Positions 52,919-60,033 of a DNA stretch of 60,033 nt are shown one piece after another. Position numbers and translations under genes: made by a program. The stretch is taken from positions 1 to 60,033 of the forward strand of contig CAKUKE010000015.1 in NCBI GenBank assembly GCA_934662505.1. The letters are read 5' to 3'. The DNA comes from an uncultured Clostridia bacterium. Lineage in GTDB: Bacteria > Bacillota > Clostridia > Christensenellales > Aristaeellaceae. Numbering within the stretch: position 1 is the stretch's first letter; the number at the start of each line of letters is the position of its first letter. The notes under the pieces were generated by a model, which was not told the origin of the DNA, searched no databases, and worked only from the letters and a program-made list of their open reading frames with translations.

Positions 52919-54277
52919 TTACCCTTCCTGCAGCCCCCGCTTCGTTTTCCGCTGAAGCCGCGCAAAAAGGATCAGGCACAGCACATCCGAAAAGAGCGAC
53001 CCCATCGCGGAGGCAAGCCCCATGGGGAAAAGCGTATGGGCAAAGCGTCTGGAGGCAAGGTATGCGCCCGGTATCCGGACGCACACGATGGAGAGCGCAT
53101 TGTGCAGAAAGGAAAAGCCGGAGCGTCCGATGGCGCAGAAATAGCCGCTGAAGCTGAACTGGAGGCCGGCAAAAAAGCTGTCCCACACATAGCCGCGCAG
53201 GTATTGCCCGCCCAGACGAACGACCTCCGCGCCGTCCGTCCGGGAAGCGTCGGTGAACAGCGCAACGATGGGCTCCGCCGTGAACTGAACGCCCACGGCA
53301 ATGACGAGGCTGACGGCCGCGGCAAGCAGCACGGCGCAGCGCAGCGTCTGGATTGCCCGTTTGGGCTTTTGCGCGCCGATATTCTGCGCGCCCAGCGCCG
53401 ACACCGTAGAAAGCATGGAAGACGGGATCAGGAACAGAAAGCTCATAATCTTTTCCACAATGCCTACAGCGGCGGCGTCCGCCAGCCCGCGGCGGTTGGC
53501 GAGGATGGTGATCACGATAAACGAGACCTGAATGAAGCCATCCTGCAGCGTGATGGGAACGCCGATCTTCAGGATTTTTCCCATGACCGGCCGGCAGGGT
53601 CTGAAATCGGCTTTCTCCGGCACGATGCGCTTTCGCTTCAGGATCACGGTCAGAGAGATGGCCACGCTGACCGCCTGAGACACCGTCGTGCCCAGCGCCG
53701 CGCCGACAGGGCCGAGGCGGAAAACGCCCATGAAAAGGTAGTCCAGGACGATATTGGCGGCGCAGGCGACGGCAATAAAATACATGAGACTTTTGCTGTC
53801 GCCCAGTCCCCGGAAAATGGAGCCGATGATATTATACGCCGTGATAAACGGGATGCCGATAAAGCAGACGGCCAGATAGGCCGCCGTGCCGTCCACGGCT
53901 TCGTCCGGCGTAGACATGAGGGACACGATGGGACGCACCAGCAGCAGCAGCGCGGCGGTCAGCGCGGCCGAGACCGTCATGAACAGCGTAACGGTGTTGC
54001 CAATGTTCTGCGCTGCCTGTTTCCGATCTTTCGCGCCGACGGCCTGCCCGATGCTGACGGTCGTTCCCATCGCCAGCCCGACGATCATCACCGTGAGCAT
54101 ATGCATGACCTGCGAGCCGATGGAAACGGCGGTGGTGCTGGCCACCCCCTCAAACTGTCCGACGATGAACAGATCCGCCATGCCGTAAAGCGTCTGCAAA
54201 AAGTACGAAAGCAGATAGGGCAATGAAAACAGCACGACATTTCTGAACACGCTGCCGGTGGTGAGATTCCTTTCCAT
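52919..54277 (-). CDS. MATE-family multidrug/cation efflux pump
   Basis: 452 aa with twelve hydrophobic segments and typical MATE stretches (LPYLLSYFLQTLYGMADLFIVG near the N-terminus, IVGLAMGTTVSIGQAVGAKD, GLGDSKSLMYF). It exports drugs or toxic metabolites using a sodium or proton gradient. AAAGAGGGG precedes the ATG. Its promoter has the 19-bp spacer and dyad of MerR-regulated genes; no merR gene is within the window, so the regulator is encoded elsewhere. Divergent from the MarR-ABC exporter operon. Confidence 0.94.
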   Translation of the reverse strand: MERNLTTGSVFRNVVLFSLPYLLSYFLQTLYGMADLFIVGQFEGVASTTAVSIGSQVMHMLTVMIVGLAMGTTVSIGQAVGAKDRKQAAQNIGNTVTLFMTVSAALTAALLLLVRPIVSLMSTPDEAVDGTAAYLAVCFIGIPFITAYNIIGSIFRGLGDSKSLMYFIAVACAANIVLDYLFMGVFRLGPVGAALGTTVSQAVSVAISLTVILKRKRIVPEKADFRPCRPVMGKILKIGVPITLQDGFIQVSFIVITILANRRGLADAAAVGIVEKIMSFLFLIPSSMLSTVSALGAQNIGAQKPKRAIQTLRCAVLLAAAVSLVIAVGVQFTAEPIVALFTDASRTDGAEVVRLGGQYLRGYVWDSFFAGLQFSFSGYFCAIGRSGFSFLHNALSIVCVRIPGAYLASRRFAHTLFPMGLASAMGSLFSDVLCLILFARLQRKTKRGLQEG

Positions 54278-54321
54278 GGGTCTGCATCCCCTCTTTCCAA
54301 AGAAAATCCTTGACCACCGGC

Positions 54322-54352
54322 ATTATAAACTCGATAACGGTTATAGAGTCAA
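54322..54352 (-). promoter_or_regulatory. MerR-type promoter of the MATE gene
   Basis: Minus strand TTGACT (54347-54352), 19-bp spacer, TATAAT (54322-54327). The spacer is filled by a dyad, half-sites ACTCGATAAC (54329-54338) and GTTATAGAGT (54340-54349), matching at 9 of 10 positions around one central base. Over-long spacers with central dyads are the signature of activation by MerR-family twisting of DNA. Confidence 0.85.
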
Positions 54353-54641
54353 GGGAATGTGTCCAATTGACTGTGCCAGGTGCGCGCTGCCCGCTCCGCG
54401 CGCCCGACGCGAAAAGACGCCCCTGCCAGATGCCGTTTCGCCTCACACGCTGAAGGGCGCCGTTTCGCAGACATGCCCGCTTCACACGCTGAAGGGCGCC
54501 CTCGCACGGGGTAAGCACGGCGCGGCGTCCATGCCTGCGCCTTTCGATGACGGCAGGGTCAGCCGCGCGGCGGCGGACGTCCGGCGCCGCTTCACAGAAG
54601 CCCCCGCCCCGACGTTCACAGATTGTTTACGCAAATGCATA
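54353..54641. other. Intergenic stretch with a short direct repeat
   Basis: TCACACGCTGAAGGGCGCC occurs at 54443-54461 and 54482-54500, and GCCGTTTCGC at 54432 and 54460. No gene supported. The right end becomes AT-rich at the marR promoter. Confidence 0.6.
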
Positions 54642-54669
54642 TTGACATTTCAAAATCGGATGGTATAAT
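54642..54669 (+). promoter_or_regulatory. Promoter of the marR-ABC exporter operon with nearby palindrome
   Basis: TTGACA, 16 bp, TATAAT with an extended TG (TGGTATAAT). CAATATTG (54681-54688) lies 12 nt downstream within TTCCAATATTGAA, a plausible MarR operator overlapping the start. Confidence 0.85.
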
Positions 54670-54717
54670 TTCAGACGTTCCAATATTGAACTATTTGAAA
54701 TGGAAGGGAGATCATTC

Positions 54718-55173
54718 ATGTTTGACGGAGAGATCACCCCGATCCGGGTTTTCAGCAATGCCAATCGCTTTATCGAGGCCTATCACGCGGTGCTCCAGCC
54801 GCTGTGCCGGGAAAGCGGTCTGCCGCCGCTGGCCGTGGACGTGCTGATGTTCGCAGCCAACAACCCCGACTATGCGACGGCCAGAAACGTCTGCAAATAC
54901 CGCGGCCTGAAGCCCGGCATTGTCTCCGTGCATGTGGAGCGGCTGGTGAGCGAGGGCTATCTGGAACGGCAGAACGTGCCGGGCGACCGGCGGCAGACCC
55001 TGCTGGTCTGCACGGAAAAGGCGCAGCCCCTGGTTGAACAGGGCAGAGCATTGCAGAAGCGGTTTTCCGAGCGGCTGACCATGGGGCTGAGCGACGCGGA
55101 CAAGGAAGCGCTCCACAAGGCCATGACGCTGCTGGACAATAACATTGACGAGATCCGCAAAACCGGACTGTAA
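54718..55173 (+). CDS. MarR-family regulator
   Basis: 151 aa from the ATG at 54718 with GGGAG 7 nt upstream (an ATG at 54700 is less well placed). Winged helix with NVCKYRGLKPGIVSVHVERL and the wing GYLERQNVPGDRRQTLL, where DRR is the family hallmark. It probably represses the following exporter genes until a drug binds. First gene of a three-gene operon. Confidence 0.93.
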   Translation: MFDGEITPIRVFSNANRFIEAYHAVLQPLCRESGLPPLAVDVLMFAANNPDYATARNVCKYRGLKPGIVSVHVERLVSEGYLERQNVPGDRRQTLLVCTEKAQPLVEQGRALQKRFSERLTMGLSDADKEALHKAMTLLDNNIDEIRKTGL

Positions 55174-55189
55174 AAAGGAGAACCCAACC

Positions 55190-56944
55190 ATGCTGAAGCT
55201 TTTGAAAAACATGCGCCGCAAGGAAGTGCTCATGGCGCTGATCTGCGCCGTGTTCGTGGTGGGGCAGGTCTATTTCGACCTGCGGCTGCCCGATTATATG
55301 ACCGAGCTGACCATGCTGATTAAGACCTCGGGCACGACGGGTGACATCTGGAACGTCGGCCTGAAAATGCTGGGCTGCACACTGGTCAGCGCGCTGCTGG
55401 CGGTGGCCTGCGGCTATCTGTCCGCGAAAACCGCGTCCGGCTTCAGCTATGCCGTGCGCGGCAGGGTGTTCCACCATGTGATGGCCATCGGTCAGGAGGA
55501 AATGTCCGATTTCTCCGTGCCCAGCCTGATTACCCGCACCACCAACGACATCACCCAGATTCAGATGATCGTGGCCATGGGTCTTCAGATGATGATCAAG
55601 GCGCCCATCATGGCGGTCTGGGGCGTGATTAAAATCCTCGGCAAGAGCTGGGAGCTGTCCGCGGTGACGGCGGGGTTCGTGCTGGTCATCTGCGTGACGA
55701 TTTTCATGGTCATGGCCACCTGCATTCCCCGTTTCCGCATCGTGCAGAAGCTGACCGACAGCATCAACCGCGTCGCCCGCGAGAATCTGACCGGCATCAA
55801 CGTGGTGCACGCCTTCAACGCCGAGGACTATCAGAACGACAAGTTCGACAAGCCCAGCAGAGCCATGATGGAAACGCAGATGAAGAACCAGAAGCTGTTC
55901 GCGCTGATGCAGCCGGTGATGGGGCTGGGCATGAACGGACTGGCGCTGGTCATCTACTGGCTGGGCGCGGCGCTCATCAACAGCATCGCCCTGACCGACC
56001 CCATGGGACGGCTGAACCTGTTCAGCAACGTGCTGGTGTTCAGCACCTACGCCACCTACATCGTCATGTCGTTCATGATGCTGGTGATGATCTTCATGAT
56101 GCTCCCTCAGGCACAGGTTTCTGCCGAGCGCATCAACGAGGTGCTGGACCGCAAGGCCTCCATCACCGAGGGGCAGACCGTCTCCGCGCCCGAAACCGGC
56201 ACGGTGGAGTTCAGAAACGCCTCCTTCCGCTATCCGCATGCTTCGGAGGATGAACTGAGTGGTCTTTCCTTCAAGGTGCAGAAGGGGCAGACGCTGGCCA
56301 TTATCGGCGCCACCGGCAGCGGCAAATCCACGCTGATCAGCCTGATTCCCCGGTTCTATGACGCGACGGCGGGCGAGGTGCTGGTGGACGGCGTGAATGT
56401 GAAGGATTATTCCTTCGACGCGCTTTACGATAAATTGGGCTATGTGACCCAGAAGGCCGTGCTGTTCTCCGGCTCCATCAAGGATAATGTGTTCTTCGGC
56501 GAGAGCAGTGCGAAACAGGATGCGGACGATCTGAACACTGCCGTCGAACTTTCGCAGGCGAAGGAATTCGTGGACAGGCTGCCCGACGGCACGGCGCACC
56601 ACATCGCCCAGATGGGCCGCAACGTATCCGGCGGTCAGAAGCAGCGCCTGTCCATCGCCCGGGCGCTGGCGCGCAAGCCGGAAATTCTGATCTTTGACGA
56701 TTCCTTCTCCGCGCTGGACTACCGCACCGACGCGAAACTGCGGGAGGGTCTGGCCAGGCAGCTGCACGACACCACAAAGATCATCGTTGCCCAGCGCATC
56801 AGCACCATCCGCCACGCGGATCAGATCATCGTGCTGGATCGCGGCGAGGCGGTGGGCATGGGCACCCACGACGAGTTGATGAAGAGCTGCGAGGTCTATC
56901 GGGAAATCGCCATGTCTCAGCTCAGCGCCGCCGAGCTGGCGTAA
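55190..56944 (+). CDS. Heterodimeric ABC multidrug exporter, subunit with degenerate site
   Basis: 584 aa from the ATG at 55190 with AAAAGGAG upstream. Six membrane helices (about 1-310), then an NBD with Walker A GATGSGKS (K379), signature VSGGQKQRL and Walker B IFDDSFSALD in which D504 replaces the catalytic Glu. This is the inactive-site half seen in TM287/288- and LmrCD-type exporters. Partner subunit follows at 15 nt. Confidence 0.94.
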   Translation: MLKLLKNMRRKEVLMALICAVFVVGQVYFDLRLPDYMTELTMLIKTSGTTGDIWNVGLKMLGCTLVSALLAVACGYLSAKTASGFSYAVRGRVFHHVMAIGQEEMSDFSVPSLITRTTNDITQIQMIVAMGLQMMIKAPIMAVWGVIKILGKSWELSAVTAGFVLVICVTIFMVMATCIPRFRIVQKLTDSINRVARENLTGINVVHAFNAEDYQNDKFDKPSRAMMETQMKNQKLFALMQPVMGLGMNGLALVIYWLGAALINSIALTDPMGRLNLFSNVLVFSTYATYIVMSFMMLVMIFMMLPQAQVSAERINEVLDRKASITEGQTVSAPETGTVEFRNASFRYPHASEDELSGLSFKVQKGQTLAIIGATGSGKSTLISLIPRFYDATAGEVLVDGVNVKDYSFDALYDKLGYVTQKAVLFSGSIKDNVFFGESSAKQDADDLNTAVELSQAKEFVDRLPDGTAHHIAQMGRNVSGGQKQRLSIARALARKPEILIFDDSFSALDYRTDAKLREGLARQLHDTTKIIVAQRISTIRHADQIIVLDRGEAVGMGTHDELMKSCEVYREIAMSQLSAAELA

Positions 56945-56959
56945 AGGAGGGAGAGCATC

Positions 56960-58741
56960 ATGATGATGAGAAATAAACCGCAGGAAAAGGGCGACATCCG
57001 CACTGCCCTGCCCCGCATGACCAGCTATCTGCGCTCCAGCATGGGCATTATCGTGTTCGCGCTGGTGCTGGCGGCGCTCAGCGCCGTGATGACCATCATC
57101 GGCCCGAACAAAATCGGCGATATGGCCACGATCATGTCCGACGGCCTGACGACAGGCATTGACTTAAACGCCATTGCGAAGGTCGGCATTTTTCTGGCGG
57201 TGATCTACGGCCTCAGCGCGCTGTTCGGCTTCATTCAGCACTACATCATGTCTGTGGTGACGCTGAAGATGTCCTACAAAATGCGGGGCGAATTGTCCGA
57301 AAAAATCAACCGCGTACCGCAGAAGTACTTCAACACCACCTCGCAGGGCGACATTCTCAGCCGTATCACCAACGACGTGTCCACCCTGCAGCAGGGCCTG
57401 ACCAACAGCCTGCCCACCATCATCAGCGCGGCGACCCAGTTTGTTGGCTGCCTGATCATGATGTTTGCCACAGAATGGCGGCTGGCGCTGATCGCCCTGT
57501 GCGTGACGCTCTTCGGCATGGCGGCGCTGGTGTTGATTATGTCCAAGTCCCAGCGGTATTTCGCCGCCCGGCAGCAAAGCCTCGGCGAGCTGAACGGCTA
57601 TGTGGAGGAGATGTACTCCGGCCACGAGGTGGTGCGCATCAGCCGCGCGGGGCGCAGCGTGGGCGAGAAGTTTGACCGGCTCAACGCCGCCGTATACGAC
57701 GCCAACTGGCGCTCCCAGTTCCTCTCCGGCGTGATGCAGCCGCTGATGAACGTCATCGGCAACATCTCCTATGTGGCGGTGTGCGTGGTGGGTTCCATTC
57801 TGGCCATGAACGGCACCATCCAGTTCGGCGTGATCGTGTCCTTCATCCTCTATGTCCGCCTGTTCACCTCTCCGCTGACCCAGATCGCTCAGGGTATGAC
57901 CAACATGCAGACGGCCTCCGCTTCGGCGCACCGCATCTTTGATTTCCTGGAGAGCGAGGAGCTGTCCGACGAGAGCGGAAAGCCCGCCCATGCGGCTCAG
58001 ACCCGCGGTCAGGTGACGTTCGACCATGTGCGCTTCAGCTATCCGGACGCGCCTGACAAGGTGATTATCAAGGATTTCTCCGCCGTCGTGCAGCCCGGCC
58101 AGAAGGTGGCCATCGTCGGCCCCACCGGCGCGGGCAAGACCACCATGGTGAACCTGCTGATGCGGTTCTTTGAAATCAACGCGGGCAGCATCTCCATCGA
58201 CGGGGTCAGGACCGCCGACATGCGCCGGGAGGATGTGCACAGCCTGTTCAGCATGGTGCTGCAGGACACGTGGCTGTTCGAGGGCACGGTGCGCGAAAAT
58301 CTGGTCTACAACATGGAGGGCATCACCGACGAGCAGCTGGAAACCGTCTGCCGCGCCTGCGGGCTGGACAAGTTCGTCCATGCGCTGCCCGACGGGTTTG
58401 ACACGGTGCTGTCGGACAGCACGTCCATCTCCGCCGGCCAGAAGCAGCTGTTGACCATCGCCCGCGCCATGCTGCAGAACGCGCCCATGCTGATTCTGGA
58501 CGAGGCCACCTCCTCCGTGGACACCCGCACCGAGCTGCTGATCCAGCGCGCCATGGACGAGTTGACGAAAGGACGCACCAGCTTCGTCATCGCCCATCGC
58601 CTGTCCACCATCAAAAACGCCGACATGATTCTGGTGATGAAGGACGGCGACGTGATCGAAAGCGGCACCCACGACGAGCTGATGAACAAGGGCGGCTTCT
58701 ATGCCGGGCTGTACAACAGCCAGTTCGAGCAGGCTGCGTAA
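56960..58741 (+). CDS. Heterodimeric ABC multidrug exporter, catalytic subunit
   Basis: 593 aa. Six membrane helices, then an NBD with Walker A GPTGAGKTT, signature ISAGQKQLL (A instead of the first G, as is common in this half) and intact Walker B with catalytic E515 (ILDEATSSVD), plus switch His in IAHRLSTI. Together with the preceding subunit it exports drugs or peptides. AAAGGAGGGAG before the ATG; a good terminator was not seen after it. Confidence 0.95.
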   Translation: MMMRNKPQEKGDIRTALPRMTSYLRSSMGIIVFALVLAALSAVMTIIGPNKIGDMATIMSDGLTTGIDLNAIAKVGIFLAVIYGLSALFGFIQHYIMSVVTLKMSYKMRGELSEKINRVPQKYFNTTSQGDILSRITNDVSTLQQGLTNSLPTIISAATQFVGCLIMMFATEWRLALIALCVTLFGMAALVLIMSKSQRYFAARQQSLGELNGYVEEMYSGHEVVRISRAGRSVGEKFDRLNAAVYDANWRSQFLSGVMQPLMNVIGNISYVAVCVVGSILAMNGTIQFGVIVSFILYVRLFTSPLTQIAQGMTNMQTASASAHRIFDFLESEELSDESGKPAHAAQTRGQVTFDHVRFSYPDAPDKVIIKDFSAVVQPGQKVAIVGPTGAGKTTMVNLLMRFFEINAGSISIDGVRTADMRREDVHSLFSMVLQDTWLFEGTVRENLVYNMEGITDEQLETVCRACGLDKFVHALPDGFDTVLSDSTSISAGQKQLLTIARAMLQNAPMLILDEATSSVDTRTELLIQRAMDELTKGRTSFVIAHRLSTIKNADMILVMKDGDVIESGTHDELMNKGGFYAGLYNSQFEQAA

Positions 58742-58987
58742 GGACGCGCGCAAAATCCTGCCCCGCGCACGAAAAGCAACATTCCTTGAAAAACGAAGAC
58801 GCTGTGTTTTTGATCGTCCCCCCTAAAGCAATTCCGCATGCCGCCCGCAGACCGTGTACTTGTGAGCGCACCCCTGCGCACACAGAAAGCAGCCGCCCCC
58901 CTGCCCCGGCGAAGCGCTTTCATATACCACACGCCGCCTGTGCTCAGGAGCGTCCGCGCCATTCAGCGCCGGGCGCCCCTGTTTTTT

Positions 58988-59266
58988 TCAGACGCTCAGG
59001 ATAAGATACTGATTCTCCATTTCAGTCATTTCGCTTATGGGGTCATTTTGATGCCTGCGCATCAACCGATTCATAGTGTCTTTAAAAGTGCCCGAAATTT
59101 GATAAAAGTTACGCATGGCAAAAAAACGTAGAATTCTCTCTTCAAATTCCATTCGCTTATTATCCGCATGATGGAAAAGCACTTTCACGTTTTCATCTGT
59201 ATCCGCAATGTGGCGCAGCATTGCATTAAAGCTGCCGCGAAAAATGCAATTATGAGCTTCCTGATA
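58988..59266 (-). pseudogene. Internal fragment of a DUF262-domain gene
   Basis: 92 codons between stops, without a start codon or ribosome binding site at its 5' end (59267-59269 is TGA). The translation carries DUF262-like features: a QEAHNCIFRGSFNAML block, then KRMEFEERILRFFAM and FKDTMNRLMRRHQ, equivalent to the QEIRxCLYRG and RMxDxELVLRFFA motifs. DUF262 is the ParB/nuclease-like module of GmrSD-type and other defence proteins. Upstream and downstream parts are absent. The fragment is clearly AT-richer than its neighbours. It lies 11 nt beyond the kinase gene stop. Confidence 0.72.
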
Positions 59267-59280
59267 TCATGAAAATACGG

Positions 59281-60033
59281 TTACCTGTACCGCATCCAGC
59301 AATCCCGTGCAATGGCGTTCATGGCGTCCATCTTTTTGCGCATATCCTTCGCCAGCGCGATCTGGCAGCGGGTGCGGACGAGGTTGTGCTCAGGATAATT
59401 GATCTTGAAGTATTTATCGCCCAGGATGTAATCATCCAGAAAGCGCGTGGCCAGCTCGCACGCCAGCGCGAAGCAGCTGATTCCCAACGTATTTACCTCC
59501 GCCTCCGTCAGCGTGGCGGCGGTTTCCTTTATAAAACCCTCGGCGAATGCCCAGTAAATGTTCAGATTTACGCCTGCCTTGTCCGCCTGCGGGCAGTCTT
59601 CTTCCACGAAATTGGCGGCAAACCGGATCGCGTCGCCGAAATCATGACCTACCAGACCGGGCATCACGGTGTCCAGATCAATCACTACCAGCGCGTCCCG
59701 GCTCTTCTCATCGAACAGGACATTGTTGATCTTGGTGTCGTTATGCGTCACGCGCAGAGGCAGTTTCCCTGCATTGAACAGATCGGTGAGTCTGCACGCT
59801 TCATCCTCCACGGACAGCAGCCAGTCCAGTTCATTACGCACATCACTTACGCGACCGCATGGATCGGATGCCATGTCCGCTTTCAGCTTTTCATAACGCT
59901 TACGGGTGTTGTGGAAATCGGGGATGGTATAGAAAAGCTGCTCCGCGTCAAAATCGGACAGCAGCATCTGGAAATCGCCGAACGCCTGACCCGCGCTGCG
60001 CACGACGCTCAGGTCATCGCAGGTATCGAAAGT
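59281..60033 (-). CDS. N-acetylhexosamine 1-kinase-like phosphotransferase (5' end outside window)
   Basis: 251 codons visible; the frame stays open to the window edge. APH/choline-kinase fold C-terminal lobe: catalytic HNDTKINNVLFD and metal motif VIDLDTVMPG, followed by GHDFGDAIR. These match NahK-type kinases that phosphorylate N-acetylglucosamine or N-acetylgalactosamine at C1 in host-glycan use. A GTG at 60003 is not taken as the start because homology continues upstream. Base composition is more AT-rich than the rest of the window. Confidence 0.85.
   Translation of the reverse strand, partial: TFDTCDDLSVVRSAGQAFGDFQMLLSDFDAEQLFYTIPDFHNTRKRYEKLKADMASDPCGRVSDVRNELDWLLSVEDEACRLTDLFNAGKLPLRVTHNDTKINNVLFDEKSRDALVVIDLDTVMPGLVGHDFGDAIRFAANFVEEDCPQADKAGVNLNIYWAFAEGFIKETAATLTEAEVNTLGISCFALACELATRFLDDYILGDKYFKINYPEHNLVRTRCQIALAKDMRKKMDAMNAIARDCWMRYR

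Overview
The window reads like a chromosomal segment of a GC-rich, Gram-positive gut-type Clostridia (Bacillota), possibly a Christensenellales/Oscillospirales relative. That placement is inferred from strong AGGAGG ribosome binding sites, TTGACA/TATAAT promoters with 17-bp spacers, RNase Y, a DUF1292 protein, a CvpA/LepA neighbourhood, sugar ABC transporters and Cys-rich surface repeats. No rRNA, phage module, insertion sequence or CRISPR array was recognised.

Layout. 1-791: a leftward tRNA operon (Pro, Glu, Met, Asp, Thr, Tyr, partial Leu) with a consensus promoter. 0.9-9.1 kb: FHA protein, FtsW/RodA and penicillin-binding protein (cell-wall elongation or division), DUF1292, UvrC and RNase Y. 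RNase Y is preceded by a ~400-nt structured leader that ends in an intrinsic terminator. 9.1-10.2 kb: three unrelated minisatellites. 10.2-15.4 kb: a leftward corrinoid methyl-transfer operon (corrinoid protein, DUF2284, RACo-type reactivase, UROD-type methyltransferase) divergent from a PocR/AraC regulator. 15.6-20.2 kb: TraB/GumN protein and TatD, divergent from an ECF sigma, DUF4349 anti-sigma and SIMPL operon. 20.8-24.1 kb: RecO and a three-gene ABC-2 exporter. 24.4-28.5 kb: a ribose-type sugar ABC importer. 29.1-33.8 kb: LepA, CvpA-like, a zinc-ribbon protein and a TPM-domain protein. 35-40.7 kb: PHP-domain protein, GT2 glycosyltransferase and a TetM-like GTPase fused to a NYN nuclease domain.

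40.8-47.3 kb is a carbohydrate catabolism region (TIM-barrel isomerase, Gfo/Idh/MocA oxidoreductase, DUF4838-like protein, GH2 glycosidase, 2-hydroxyacid dehydrogenase). 47.6-49.6 kb holds a CofE-like protein under a promoter with an internal palindrome and an M42 peptidase. 50-52.6 kb is a TetR regulator, apparently starting at AUC, translationally coupled to an exported Cys-rich repeat protein. 52.9-58.7 kb is a drug-efflux island: a MATE pump behind a MerR-type 19-bp-spacer promoter, and a MarR regulator with a heterodimeric ABC exporter. The window ends with a DUF262 gene remnant and a partial N-acetylhexosamine kinase-like gene.

Most notable signals: the attenuator-like rny leader; two minisatellites whose repeat unit starts with the 3' arm of the preceding operon's terminator; the MerR-type MATE promoter; the TetR gene with AUC start and a start-site operator; the TetM-NYN fusion; and the DUF262 scar.
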